Translations under genes and position numbers: made by a program
Notes under the pieces: model-generated
The model's input: the letters and a program-made list of their open reading frames with translations, nothing else
The model's database searches: none
Told to the model about the DNA's origin: nothing
Part shown: in pieces, positions 1 through 15,474 of the stretch
How positions within the stretch are numbered: position 1 is the first letter of the stretch
How the letters are laid out: the number at the start of each line of letters is the position of its first letter
Source of the DNA: Agrococcus jenensis
GTDB lineage: Bacteria > Actinomycetota > Actinomycetes > Actinomycetales > Microbacteriaceae
Direction: 5' to 3'
NCBI RefSeq assembly: GCF_003752465.1
Contig: NZ_RKHJ01000001.1
Location: 1,364,001 to 1,428,000 of the forward strand
Length of the DNA: 64,000 nt

Positions 1-2420
<2,420 letters not shown>

Positions 2421-2457
2421 TCCGCCGCGAACTGAACTCAGACAAGAGGGAATTGCA

Positions 2458-6345
<3,888 letters not shown>

Positions 6346-6371
6346 GCAGCACCGCACGACCTGAGGTCAGC

Positions 6372-6403
6372 GAAGGGCCGCACCCGCGAGGGTGCGGCCC
6401 TTC
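6372..6403 (+). terminator. Terminator after rpoC
   Basis: A perfect 14-bp stem with arms GAAGGGCCGCACCC and GGGTGCGGCCCTTC and a GCGA tetraloop. There is no clear U-tract, as is usual for high-GC actinobacteria. It closes the rpoBC operon. Confidence 0.85.
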
Positions 6404-6464
6404 CGCGTGCCGCCAATCGCGTCCCCCGGCGGTGCGCCGCCAGCCGACGCCGCCGACGTCCCCC

Positions 6465-6470
6465 TACAAT
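6465..6470 (+). promoter_or_regulatory. -10 box (TACAAT) before the 6514 gene
   Basis: TACAAT is a near-consensus -10 element 43 nt before the ATG at 6514. There is no recognisable -35 box 17-18 nt upstream. It gives the gene after rpoC its own promoter, consistent with the terminator in between. Confidence 0.5.
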
Positions 6471-6513
6471 CGGCCGACGACGCGGCACCGTGCCGCCGCA
6501 GGAGGTAGGACCC

Positions 6514-8169
6514 ATGAGCGACGAGCAGCCGACGTCCTGGCGCGACCGCTTCTTCGGCAGCGGCCGTGCGCCCGAGCGGGCGACGGAGCCCACGGGCCAG
6601 GATGCTCAGTCCGGTCACAGGGCAGACCCGTCCGGTCACGGGGCAGACTCGGCCGGTCACGCGGCCGACCCCGGGCACGACGACGCGCCCGCCGAGGACA
6701 CCAGCACGCAGCCGCTCCGCTCCGCGGACGGCGGGCCGCACGACGCCGAGATCGCGTCGACCTCGGTCGACGAGCACGACGACCACCAGCCGCTCGTCGA
6801 GCACCAGGGCGACGCGCGCTCCGCCGACAGCTCCATCGAGCCCACCGTCATCGCGCCGTCGACCCTCCGCGGACCGTCGCACTCGGCGGCCCACCCCGAC
6901 GACACCGCACGCGTCGAGCCGCAGAGCGATGCGGCGACGAGCTCGCTCGAGCGTCCGGAGATCGCGCAGGTCCATCACGCGGACGAGCCGAGCGCCGACG
7001 TCACGCACGCCGAGGACGCGCCCACCGAGGCCATCGCGACCGATCCTGTCGCCACCGAGCCTCCCGCGCTCGTGGAGCCGCGCCGCCCCTCCTTCGGGCT
7101 GCGCCGCCAGAGCGGCCACGATGGCGACGCCGGTCTCGGCGCGACCGAGCACGGCGCGATCGACCACGAGGCCGCTGACCACGACGCCACCGACCACGAC
7201 GCCACCGGCCGCGACACCACCGACCACGACGCCACCGACCACGACGCCACCGACCCCGCTGCCGTCGCCTCGCTCGCAGGCCTCGCCGCCGCGGGCGGCG
7301 CAGCCGCAGGAGGCGCGACGGCGGCCCGACCGCGCGAGGAGCGCGAGTTCGTCGAGCCGGAGCCGACGCAGGCCATCGACCAGCAGCCGCACCACGGGCG
7401 GCTCGGCGACCGCAGCGACGACGCCACGCGCCCCATCGGCACGCGAGGCACCGACGACGCGGACGCGGGCGACACCCGCGTGCTCGAGGCGCAGGAGCCC
7501 GCCACCGAGACGCGCCCGCAGCGCTTCGGCATCGTGCGCGACGACACGCCCCCCGCGCTCGGCGCCGACGACGGCACCGTCGCGGCCCCTGCGGCCGCAG
7601 GGACGCCGGTCGTGCTCGTCGAGGAGCCCGTGCCGCCGCGCCGGAAGGGCGCGCGCGCCGTCGGCTTCGCGGTCGCGCTGCTCGCCACGCTCATCTTCGC
7701 GATCCTGTTCGCGGCCGCCTTCTTCGCCGTGGGCTACCTCTTCGACCGCGAGTTCGACGTGACCGAGACGCTGCAGACGGTCTGGCTGCTGCCCTCGTAC
7801 CTGCTGCCGGTCATCGTGTTCTTCCTCGCCTACTGGCTGCTGACGCTCATCGTGAACCGCGCCGGCTGGTGGGCGCACGTGCTCGGCGGCTTCATCGTGG
7901 CGCTGCTCGTCTACGTCGCGCACCTGGCGGGCGCCTACATGGAGACGCAGGGCGGCTGGGCGGGCTACACCGCGCTGCCCGGCATCGACGCGCGGGCGCT
8001 CAGCGAGCTCCTGCTCGCCCCGCTCTCGGTGCTGGCGTTCGTGCTGGCGCGCGAGGTGCCGATCTGGGTCGGCGGCATCGTCGCCCGGCGCGGCCGCAAG
8101 GCCCGCGAGCACAACCGCCAGGCCATGGACGACTTCAACGCGGAGAACGCCGACCGGCTCTCGCGCTGA
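6514..8169 (+). CDS. Membrane protein with long acidic low-complexity N-terminus
   Basis: A 551-aa protein with no family I can name. The ATG at 6514 follows a strong RBS (GGAGGTAGGA). Residues 1 to about 375 are a cytosol-type, low-complexity, Asp/His/Thr/Ala-rich region with no signal peptide, including GHxAD repeats near residues 34-54 and DHDAT pentapeptides at 217-246. The C-terminal 170 residues hold about four membrane segments: one starting at GARAVGFAVALLATLIF, a pair within the LLPSYLLPVIVFFLAYWLL and HVLGGFIVALLVYVAHLAG stretches, and one at LLAPLSVLAFVLA. The tail is short and basic (RRGRKAREHNRQAMDDF). It has its own promoter and lies between rpoC and the secretion-like operon. 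A link to that operon is possible but unproven. Confidence 0.85.
   Translation: MSDEQPTSWRDRFFGSGRAPERATEPTGQDAQSGHRADPSGHGADSAGHAADPGHDDAPAEDTSTQPLRSADGGPHDAEIASTSVDEHDDHQPLVEHQGDARSADSSIEPTVIAPSTLRGPSHSAAHPDDTARVEPQSDAATSSLERPEIAQVHHADEPSADVTHAEDAPTEAIATDPVATEPPALVEPRRPSFGLRRQSGHDGDAGLGATEHGAIDHEAADHDATDHDATGRDTTDHDATDHDATDPAAVASLAGLAAAGGAAAGGATAARPREEREFVEPEPTQAIDQQPHHGRLGDRSDDATRPIGTRGTDDADAGDTRVLEAQEPATETRPQRFGIVRDDTPPALGADDGTVAAPAAAGTPVVLVEEPVPPRRKGARAVGFAVALLATLIFAILFAAAFFAVGYLFDREFDVTETLQTVWLLPSYLLPVIVFFLAYWLLTLIVNRAGWWAHVLGGFIVALLVYVAHLAGAYMETQGGWAGYTALPGIDARALSELLLAPLSVLAFVLAREVPIWVGGIVARRGRKAREHNRQAMDDFNAENADRLSR
7162..7251 (+). repeat. 15-bp tandem repeat (DHDAT pentapeptide)
   Basis: Six in-frame 15-bp units inside the 6514 gene encode DHEAA, DHDAT, DHDAT, GRDTT, DHDAT and DHDAT. 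The unit gaccacgacgccacc is nearly invariant, so the array is a likely site of length variation. Confidence 0.85.
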
Positions 8170-8342
8170 GCCGCTCGCGGGAGGCGATCCCGCCCTCGCG
8201 ACCGCTTCCGGGTGCAAGAGCCGCAGAAGTTCGTGGCCCGCATCGATGCTGAGGACACCTCTTGTCTGACAGACTGAGCGCGAGCCTGTGCGCGCCCTAG
8301 CGCCGGCTCTGGATCTCGGGTCACGGCGAGAGGGAGAGCAGC
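8170..8342. other. Intergenic region before the secretion-like operon
   Basis: 173 nt with no gene. It contains an 11-nt palindrome GTCTGACAGAC (8264-8274) but no convincing -35/-10 pair. The operon promoter must lie here or further upstream. The CCCCAT element found before the WXG100 genes is absent. Confidence 0.4.
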
Positions 8343-11300
8343 TTGCTCCGGTGGGTCACGCGCCATCGCAAGTCGACGGCCGCCGGTGCGCTCGTCACGG
8401 CGGTCTCCGTCGCGCTCGGCATCCTCGCCTTCACGTATGACGGCTTCACGACGACCGACGTCGACCTCAACGACGGCGGCGTCTGGGTCACGAAGCAGGA
8501 CTCCCAGCAGCTCGGCCGCATCAACGTGCAGGCGGAGGAGCTCGACGCCGGCCTGATCTCGCCGACCGCCGACTTCGACGTGCTGCAGGACGACGCCGCG
8601 GTCCTCCTCCACAACCGCGAGGCGTCGTCGGTCATGATCGTCGACCCGGTGCAGGTCGTCACCGGTGCGGTCGTGCAGCTGCCGCCGCAGGGCGAGATCG
8701 CGCTGAACGGCGGCACCGTCGTCATCGTCGACCCGGCCGACGGCGACCTGTGGGCGATGCCCTTCGCCGACATCGGCGGCTACTCGGCCGAGAGCACCGA
8801 GCCGCTGCTCGAGCTCGGCGAGGGCGCGGCCGCGACCGTCGACCGCGACGGCACCGTGCACGCGGTCTCGCCGCGCGACGGCCAGCAGCTGTCGATCGCC
8901 GTGCTCGAGGAGGGCGGCCTCGGCGAGCCGACCGTGCGCGATCGCGGCGAGCTCGCCGGCATGCAGAACCCGGTCGTCAGCGCCGTCGGCGGCGAGCCGG
9001 TCGTGCTCGACACCGCCACCTCGACGCTCCTCGTGCCGGGCGGCGCCGTCGAGGCGCCCGCGGACGCGGCGGTGCAGCTCGTCGGCGACGCCTCCGACCG
9101 CGTGATCCTCGCGACGCCGACGTCGCTCATCCGCCAGCCGCTCGGCGGCGGCGAGGCCGAGGTGCAGCAGCGCCAGGGCGGCGGCGAGGCCGTCGAGCCC
9201 GTGCAGCTCGGCGGCTGCGTCTACGCGGTGTGGCCGGGCAGCTCCGCCTTCCTGCGCGACTGCGCGGACGACGCGCGCGACCTCGACCAGCCGGTCGACG
9301 GCATGGACGGCTCCCCGGTCGCGTTCCGCATCAACCGCGACCAGGTGGTGCTCAACCAGTTCGTGCAGGGCAACTCCTGGCTGCTCGCCGACACCCTCGT
9401 GCTCGTCGACAACTGGCAGGACCTCGTGCCGCCGCAGTCCGAGGAGCAGAGCGACGAGGAGGACTCCGAGTCGACCGAGGACCTGCTCACGAACCAGCCG
9501 CCGCCCATCAACGAGGAGAACACCGACCCGATCGCGAACGACGACGACTTCGGCGCGCGCACGGGTCGCTCGACGATGCTGCCGGTGCTCTGGAACGACT
9601 CCGACCCGGACGGCGACGTGCTCACCGCGCGCGTGGTCGGCGAGCTGCCCGCCGGCGTGCAGATCGCGCCGGTCGCCAACGACTCGCAGCTGCAGGTCGA
9701 GCTGCCCGCCGACTTCGCGCCGGCCTCGTTCACGGTCGACTACCGGGTCGCCGACGGCCGCGGCGGCGAGGACGACGGACGGGTGACCGTGCGCGTGCGC
9801 GGCGAGGGCGAGAACTCGGTGCCCGAGCCGATGCGCGAGCAGGCGTTCGCGGTCGAGCAGGGCGGCGAGTACGAGTACCAGGTGCTGAGCGAGTGGGTCG
9901 ACCCCGACGGCGACGACATGTACCTCCGCGGTGCCACGACCGACTCGGGCGACACGATCCAGACGGATCCGTCGGGTCGCCTCATCTACACCGCGACGGG
10001 CGAGGTGGGCATCCAGACCGTCGTCGTCACGGTCTCGGACGGGCGCGCGGACACGACCGCCGAGATCCTCGTCGACGTGCGCGAGCGCGGCGATGCCCCG
10101 CCGCTCGCGAACGCGGACTTCGTCTCGACCGTCGAGGGCCGCGAGGCGACGGCGCGGCCGCTCCTCAACGACTTCTCGCCGTCGGGCAGGCCGCTCCGCC
10201 TCGCCTCGGTCGAGCCGAACCAGAGCCTCGAGACGACCGTCGACCTCGACTCCGGCACGATCCGCGTCACCGGCGGCCCGGTGGGCAGCCACTACCTCAC
10301 CTACCTCGTCGCCGACGGCGCGCTCTCGAGCACGGGCCGCATCCGCGTCGACATCCGCACGCCCGACGACGAGGCTCGGCCCGTCGCGGTGCGCGACACC
10401 GCGCTGCTGCCGCAGCAGGGCTCGACGCTCGTCGACCTGCTCGCGAACGACGTCGACCCGGCGGGCGGCGTGCTCGTCGTGCAGCAGTTCACGATCGAGA
10501 GCGCCGCGCCCGTCACCGTCGAGCTGCGCGACCGGCGCATCCTCAGCATCGTCGACAACCGGCTCGAGGCGCCGTTCCAGCTCACCTACACGGTGTCGAA
10601 CGGCCGCTTCTCCGAGATCGGCACCGTCGAGGTGATCCCGGTGACGCCGCCCACCCAGCCGCGACCGCCCAAGGCCGTCGACGACCAGGCGACGGTGCGC
10701 GCCGGCGACTACGCGACCGTCGACGTGACCGGCAACGACTTCTCGCCCGACGGCACGCCGTTCACGATCGAGCGCATCGTCGAGACGAGCTTCGCGAGCG
10801 AGGAGGAGGGCGTCGCGTTCCTCTCGGAGGGCAAGCTGCGCGTCCACGCGCTCGAGGGCGCGCCCACCCGGGCGACGGTGACGTACGAGATCGCCGACGG
10901 CTTCGGCAACCGCGACTCCGCGACCGTCGCGATCACCATCGTGCCGCGGGAGGCCGAGCAGAACACGCCGCCCGCGCCCGAGACGGTGACGTCGCGCGTG
11001 CTCGCCGGCTCGACCGTGCGCATCCCGATCCCGCTCGACGGCATCGACCCGGACGGCGACGGCGTCGAGCTGGTCGGCTACGACACGGCGCCCGAGGGCG
11101 GCCTGATCCTGCGCACGATCGGTCCGGACTACTTCGACTTCGAGGCGTTCCCGGGCAGCGCCGGCACGGTGGAGTTCACCTACCGGGTGCGCGACCGGTG
11201 GGGCGCCGACGGCACCGCGACCGTCGTGATCGGCATCGCGCAGGCCGCGGACGTCAACCAGACGCCCTTCGCGCAGCCCGACCTCGTGACCGTCCGCCCC

Positions 11301-14300
11301 GACCGCGCCGTGGCGATCGCCGTCCTCGAGAACGACTCCGACCCCGACCAGGACGCGCTCTCGCTGCAGTCCGACCGGCTCGAGCTGCCGACCGAGCTCG
11401 AGGGCGCCGTCGTGAACGGCGAGCGCAGCACCGTCGACCTGCGCTCGCCGTCGGAGCCGGGCGTCTACCAGTTCACCTACGGCGTCGTCGACGCGCGCGG
11501 CGCGTCGACGACCGGCACCGTCATGCTCACGGTCGCCGAGGATGCCGAGCTGCAGCCGCCGGTCGCCCGCGACGACCCGCTGCCGCGCGACGACCTCGAG
11601 GTCGACGTGCCGCTCGACGTGCCGGTGCTCGAGAACGACCTCGACGCGGACGGCGACCCGAGCGACCTCGAGCTCTCGGTCGTGACCGGCCCCGGCCGCG
11701 TCGTCGGCGACACGATCCAGGTCACGCCGAGCGACGCCTTCCAGGTCGTCACCTACCGCGCGACCGACCTCGACGGGCTGACGGCGGAGGCGTTCGTCTC
11801 GGTGCCGCCCGTGCGTGACCGCGCACCGTTCCTCGCCTCCGCGGAGCCCGTGCAGGTCGGCTCCGGCATCGAGCTCCAGATGGAGCTGCGCGAGTACGTC
11901 ACCGTCTCGACCACGAACACGCCGCGCATCACGACCGGCGAGAAGGTCACGGCGGTCAACAGCGACGGCGGCGGCCTGATCGTCGACAACGACACGCTGC
12001 GCTTCCAGTCGCCCGCGGGCTACGTCGGCCCGGCGTCGATCACGTTCGAGGTGACCGACGGCACCGGGCCCGACAACGGCAACCTCGCGACCCTGACGAT
12101 CCCGATCGAGGTCGTGCCGTCGAGCGTCGTGCCGCCCACCTTCGCGGGCGCCGTCGTGCGCGCCGAGGCCGGCGAGGGTGCCGCGACGTTCGACCTGCGC
12201 GACGCCACGTCCGATCCCGACCCCGGCGACCTCGAGGCGATGCGGTTCGAGTCGCGCGGCGGCTCGATGGCCGGCGTCGTGACCTCGCTCTCGGACGACG
12301 GCGTGTTCTCGGCGACGGCCGAGGTCAACACGCCGCCCGGTGCGAGCGGCTCCTTCCAGATCGTCGTCATCGATCCGCACGGCAACGAGGCGCCCGGCAC
12401 GGTCGTCGTCGAGGTCGTCGCGACGAACCGGCCGCTCGCGCAGGCCCGCCCCGACTCCGGCGAGGCCACGGCGAGCATCCCGCTCACCACCGACGTGATC
12501 GCGAACGACTTCAACCCGTACCAGAACGAGGGGCGGCCGCTCCGCGTCATCTCGGCGGAGATCGTCGCGGGCGACGGCGCGGTGTCGAACACCGACCGCG
12601 AGGTCACGGTCACCCCCGGCACCGACTTCTCGGGCGTGCTCACGGTCCGGTACACCGTCGAGGACGCGACCGAGCGCATCGAGCGCCAGGTGTCGGGCAC
12701 GCTCACGCTCAACGTGAAGGCGCGCCCCGACGCGCCGCCGCGCCCGAACGTCGACGCGGTCGGCGACTCGGAGGTCACCCTCACCTGGGCGCCGCCGTCC
12801 GCGAACGGTGCGCCGATCACCGGCTACGTCGTGCGCTCGACCGACGGCGCGATCAGCTTCCCGTGCTCGGCCACGACGTGCACCATCACGGGGCTCGTGA
12901 ACAACACGACCTACACGTTCCAGGTCGTCGCGCAGAACGAGGTCGGCGACTCCGACCCGTCGGCGGCCTCGAACGAGGCGCGACCCGACGTGCGGCCCGA
13001 GCAGCCCGCGCCGCCGAGCGTCGTCCGCGGCGACACGCAGGTGCTGCTGTCGTGGGAGCCGCCGGTGAACCGCGGCTCGCCCATCCAGAGCTACACCGTC
13101 GAGATCTCGCCCCCCGCGCCCGGTGGCGTCGTGCAGCAGCAGGCGGCAGGCACCAGCCACACGTGGACGGGGCTCACGAACGGCGTCGCCTACCAGTTCC
13201 GCATCCAGGCGGTGAACCTCGCCGACGAGCCGAGCGACTTCTCCGCGTACTCGCAGTCGGTCACGCCGGCCGGCCCGCCGATGCAGGTGCAGGGCGTCAG
13301 CGCGACCCCCAACCGCGACGTGCCGGGCGAGGTGCAGATGCGCGTGCAGTGGACGGCGCCGGATGCGAACGGTGCACCGATCACCGGCTACACCGTGACG
13401 CCCTCGAACGGCGCGGCAGCGGCGCAGGTCACCGGCACGACCGCGAGCTTCCGCTTCGACGCGACGGGCGAGAACGTGACGTTCACCGTGACGGCGACGA
13501 ACGACGCGGGCACGAGCCAGCCCTCGGCGCCCTCCGCGCCCGTGCGCGTGTTCACCGCGCCCGCGGCGCCGTCGAACGTCGCCGCGACCGAGGGCGACAC
13601 GAACTCGAACGTGACCTTCACCCCCGGGAGCACGAACGGCGCCCGCGAGAACGAGGTGCAGTACCAGGTGAGCGTCAACGGGGGCGGCTGGCAGCCGATC
13701 GCTGCGGGCGGCGGCGTGGTCGGCGGGCTCGGGAACAACGGCGGACCGTACTCGTTCGTCGTCCGCGCCGTGACGACCATCGACGGCCAGCAGTACGCCG
13801 GCGCCTCGTCATCGTCGTCCAACGCGGTCCGGCCCTACGGGGCGATCGGCGCGCCGAGCGCGAGCGGCACCGGGCAGGTGGAGCAGGTCACGTTCACGTG
13901 GTCCGCGCCGGCCCGCAACGGCCGCGACATCTCGACGCGCATCCGCATCGGCAACGGCAGCTGGCAGGGCGTCGCGAACAACGGCACCCAGTCCGCGTCG
14001 GCGAACGGCGGCCAGACCGTCACCATCACCGTCGAGACCACCACCGGTGCGCCCGAAGCCGGGCACGGCGCGCAGACCACCACCGCGACCGCCCAGGCGA
14101 CCGCGGAGCGACGGCTGAGCCCGTCGATCACCCTCTCGAAGGGCGATGCCGCCTACCCGGGCGACTGTCAGGGCGCCAACGGCGAGCAGTGCCGCTTCTT
14201 CCAGCTGAACTGGAACGAGCTGCGCCCCGGCACGTACCAGTTCGCGTGCCACAACACCGGCTCGAGCAACGGTGACGGCAACGCGTTCGAGAGCGGCAAC

Positions 14301-14459
14301 GTCGCGATCGGCGGCCTCAGCGGCTCGACGCAGTTCGAGCCGAACGGTGAGCGCCTCTGCTACTCCGGCTTCGCCGGGCAGGCGTACATGTACGTCTGGG
14401 GCGGACCCGACAACATCGCCCACGGCAACCTCCGAACCCCGAACGTGCGCTGGCCCTGA
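8343..14459 (+). CDS. Giant membrane-anchored Ig-like/fibronectin type III protein
   Basis: A 2038-aa predicted envelope protein. The chosen start is TTG at 8343 behind a GAGAGGGAGAG RBS. One hydrophobic segment (residues about 11-29, AAGALVTAVSVALGILAFTY) anchors it with the bulk outside. Residues about 35-360 look like a beta-propeller-type domain (repeated DGxVWxV-like strands). An acidic linker (EEQSDEEDSESTED) follows. About ten cadherin/Big-like modules span residues 395-1455, marked by ND-DPDGD signatures (NDSDPDGDVL, NDFSPDGTPF, NDSDPDQDALSL), which may bind Ca2+. Fibronectin III modules follow from about 1460 to 1900 (VTLTWAPPSANGAPITGY). The tail has four Cys (GDCQ, EQCRF, FACHN, RLCYS), probably disulfides. 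It heads the moxR-DUF58-FHA-kinase operon. I infer a surface scaffold or adhesin for the secretion-like system; no enzyme motif is seen. Confidence 0.85.
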   Translation: MLRWVTRHRKSTAAGALVTAVSVALGILAFTYDGFTTTDVDLNDGGVWVTKQDSQQLGRINVQAEELDAGLISPTADFDVLQDDAAVLLHNREASSVMIVDPVQVVTGAVVQLPPQGEIALNGGTVVIVDPADGDLWAMPFADIGGYSAESTEPLLELGEGAAATVDRDGTVHAVSPRDGQQLSIAVLEEGGLGEPTVRDRGELAGMQNPVVSAVGGEPVVLDTATSTLLVPGGAVEAPADAAVQLVGDASDRVILATPTSLIRQPLGGGEAEVQQRQGGGEAVEPVQLGGCVYAVWPGSSAFLRDCADDARDLDQPVDGMDGSPVAFRINRDQVVLNQFVQGNSWLLADTLVLVDNWQDLVPPQSEEQSDEEDSESTEDLLTNQPPPINEENTDPIANDDDFGARTGRSTMLPVLWNDSDPDGDVLTARVVGELPAGVQIAPVANDSQLQVELPADFAPASFTVDYRVADGRGGEDDGRVTVRVRGEGENSVPEPMREQAFAVEQGGEYEYQVLSEWVDPDGDDMYLRGATTDSGDTIQTDPSGRLIYTATGEVGIQTVVVTVSDGRADTTAEILVDVRERGDAPPLANADFVSTVEGREATARPLLNDFSPSGRPLRLASVEPNQSLETTVDLDSGTIRVTGGPVGSHYLTYLVADGALSSTGRIRVDIRTPDDEARPVAVRDTALLPQQGSTLVDLLANDVDPAGGVLVVQQFTIESAAPVTVELRDRRILSIVDNRLEAPFQLTYTVSNGRFSEIGTVEVIPVTPPTQPRPPKAVDDQATVRAGDYATVDVTGNDFSPDGTPFTIERIVETSFASEEEGVAFLSEGKLRVHALEGAPTRATVTYEIADGFGNRDSATVAITIVPREAEQNTPPAPETVTSRVLAGSTVRIPIPLDGIDPDGDGVELVGYDTAPEGGLILRTIGPDYFDFEAFPGSAGTVEFTYRVRDRWGADGTATVVIGIAQAADVNQTPFAQPDLVTVRPDRAVAIAVLENDSDPDQDALSLQSDRLELPTELEGAVVNGERSTVDLRSPSEPGVYQFTYGVVDARGASTTGTVMLTVAEDAELQPPVARDDPLPRDDLEVDVPLDVPVLENDLDADGDPSDLELSVVTGPGRVVGDTIQVTPSDAFQVVTYRATDLDGLTAEAFVSVPPVRDRAPFLASAEPVQVGSGIELQMELREYVTVSTTNTPRITTGEKVTAVNSDGGGLIVDNDTLRFQSPAGYVGPASITFEVTDGTGPDNGNLATLTIPIEVVPSSVVPPTFAGAVVRAEAGEGAATFDLRDATSDPDPGDLEAMRFESRGGSMAGVVTSLSDDGVFSATAEVNTPPGASGSFQIVVIDPHGNEAPGTVVVEVVATNRPLAQARPDSGEATASIPLTTDVIANDFNPYQNEGRPLRVISAEIVAGDGAVSNTDREVTVTPGTDFSGVLTVRYTVEDATERIERQVSGTLTLNVKARPDAPPRPNVDAVGDSEVTLTWAPPSANGAPITGYVVRSTDGAISFPCSATTCTITGLVNNTTYTFQVVAQNEVGDSDPSAASNEARPDVRPEQPAPPSVVRGDTQVLLSWEPPVNRGSPIQSYTVEISPPAPGGVVQQQAAGTSHTWTGLTNGVAYQFRIQAVNLADEPSDFSAYSQSVTPAGPPMQVQGVSATPNRDVPGEVQMRVQWTAPDANGAPITGYTVTPSNGAAAAQVTGTTASFRFDATGENVTFTVTATNDAGTSQPSAPSAPVRVFTAPAAPSNVAATEGDTNSNVTFTPGSTNGARENEVQYQVSVNGGGWQPIAAGGGVVGGLGNNGGPYSFVVRAVTTIDGQQYAGASSSSSNAVRPYGAIGAPSASGTGQVEQVTFTWSAPARNGRDISTRIRIGNGSWQGVANNGTQSASANGGQTVTITVETTTGAPEAGHGAQTTTATAQATAERRLSPSITLSKGDAAYPGDCQGANGEQCRFFQLNWNELRPGTYQFACHNTGSSNGDGNAFESGNVAIGGLSGSTQFEPNGERLCYSGFAGQAYMYVWGGPDNIAHGNLRTPNVRWP

Positions 14460-14493
14460 TGCGCATCGACGAGCTCCTCCGAAAGGACCGCGC

Positions 14494-15474
14494 ATGAGCG
14501 CCACCATGACCCGCGAGCAGGCAGCCTGGTTCGCAGAGACGTTCACCCGGCTCGTCGACAACGTCGGCACCGTCGTGCTCGGCAAGGACGAGGTCATCCG
14601 GCTCGCCTTCACCGCGATGCTCGCCGAGGGGCACCTGCTGCTCGAGGACGCGCCCGGCACCGGCAAGACGCAGCTGGCGAAGTCGATGGGCGCGACCGTG
14701 CAGGGCACGAACCACCGCATCCAGTTCACGCCCGACCTGCTGCCCTCCGACGTCACCGGCGTGACCGTCTACGACCAGAAGACGGGCGAGTTCGAGTTCC
14801 ACAAGGGACCGATCTTCGCGTCGATCGTGCTCGCCGACGAGATCAACCGCGCGAGCCCGAAGACGCAGTCCGCGCTGCTCGAGGTGATGGAGGAGGGCCG
14901 CGTCACGGTCGACGGCACGCCCTACAGCGTCGGCAGGCCCTTCATGGTGATCGCCACCCAGAACCCGATCGAGCAGGCCGGCACCTACCGGCTGCCCGAG
15001 GCGCAGCTCGACCGCTTCCTCATGAAGACGTCGATCGGCTACCCCGGTCGCGAGCAGACCGTGCGCATCCTCGCCGGCTCCGCGAACCGCAACGCGTCGT
15101 CGACCGTGCAGCCCGTCATCACGACGAGCGCGATCGCCGAGATGATCGACCTCGCCGCGACCGTGCACGTCGACGACGCGGTGCTCGACTACGTCGCGCA
15201 GCTCTCGGAGCACACGCGCGACTCGAAGGACACCCGCCTCGGTGTCTCGGTGCGCGGCGCCATGGCGCTCGTGCGCGCGGTCAAGGTGCTCGCGGCGAGC
15301 AAGGGCCGCGCGTTCGTGCTGCCCGACGACGTCAAGGAGCTCGCGCAGCCCGTCTGGGCGCACCGCGTCGTCATCGACCCCGAGGCCGAGTTCTCGGGCG
15401 TCACCGGCGACCGCATCATCGACCGCGCCGTCGCCGACGTCTCGGCGCCGCAGGACCGGCAGCACGCTGCATGA
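14494..15474 (+). CDS. MoxR-family AAA+ ATPase
   Basis: A 326-aa MoxR AAA+ ATPase, a chaperone-like family usually encoded beside DUF58 (VWA-related) proteins. The ATG at 14494 follows a GAAAGGA RBS. Walker A is EDAPGTGKTQLAKS (about residues 47-60) and Walker B/sensor is IVLADEINRASPKTQSALLE (about 110-129), followed by the typical GRVTVDG and ATQNPIEQAGTYRLPEAQLDRF motifs. It starts 34 nt after the giant Ig-like gene, and its stop overlaps the DUF58 start by 4 nt (ATGA), so the two are translationally coupled. It probably remodels a partner complex at the membrane. Confidence 0.95.
   Translation: MSATMTREQAAWFAETFTRLVDNVGTVVLGKDEVIRLAFTAMLAEGHLLLEDAPGTGKTQLAKSMGATVQGTNHRIQFTPDLLPSDVTGVTVYDQKTGEFEFHKGPIFASIVLADEINRASPKTQSALLEVMEEGRVTVDGTPYSVGRPFMVIATQNPIEQAGTYRLPEAQLDRFLMKTSIGYPGREQTVRILAGSANRNASSTVQPVITTSAIAEMIDLAATVHVDDAVLDYVAQLSEHTRDSKDTRLGVSVRGAMALVRAVKVLAASKGRAFVLPDDVKELAQPVWAHRVVIDPEAEFSGVTGDRIIDRAVADVSAPQDRQHAA

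Noticed and set aside
8264..8274. Palindrome GTCTGACAGAC before the giant Ig/FN3 gene, similar to the hut palindrome
   Set aside because: Only five base pairs and no matching promoter; similarity to the hut operator is probably chance.
7965..13160. A 1731-aa minus-strand open frame across the Ig/FN3 gene
   Set aside because: It is a composition shadow without any domain, and it crosses several intergenic signals.
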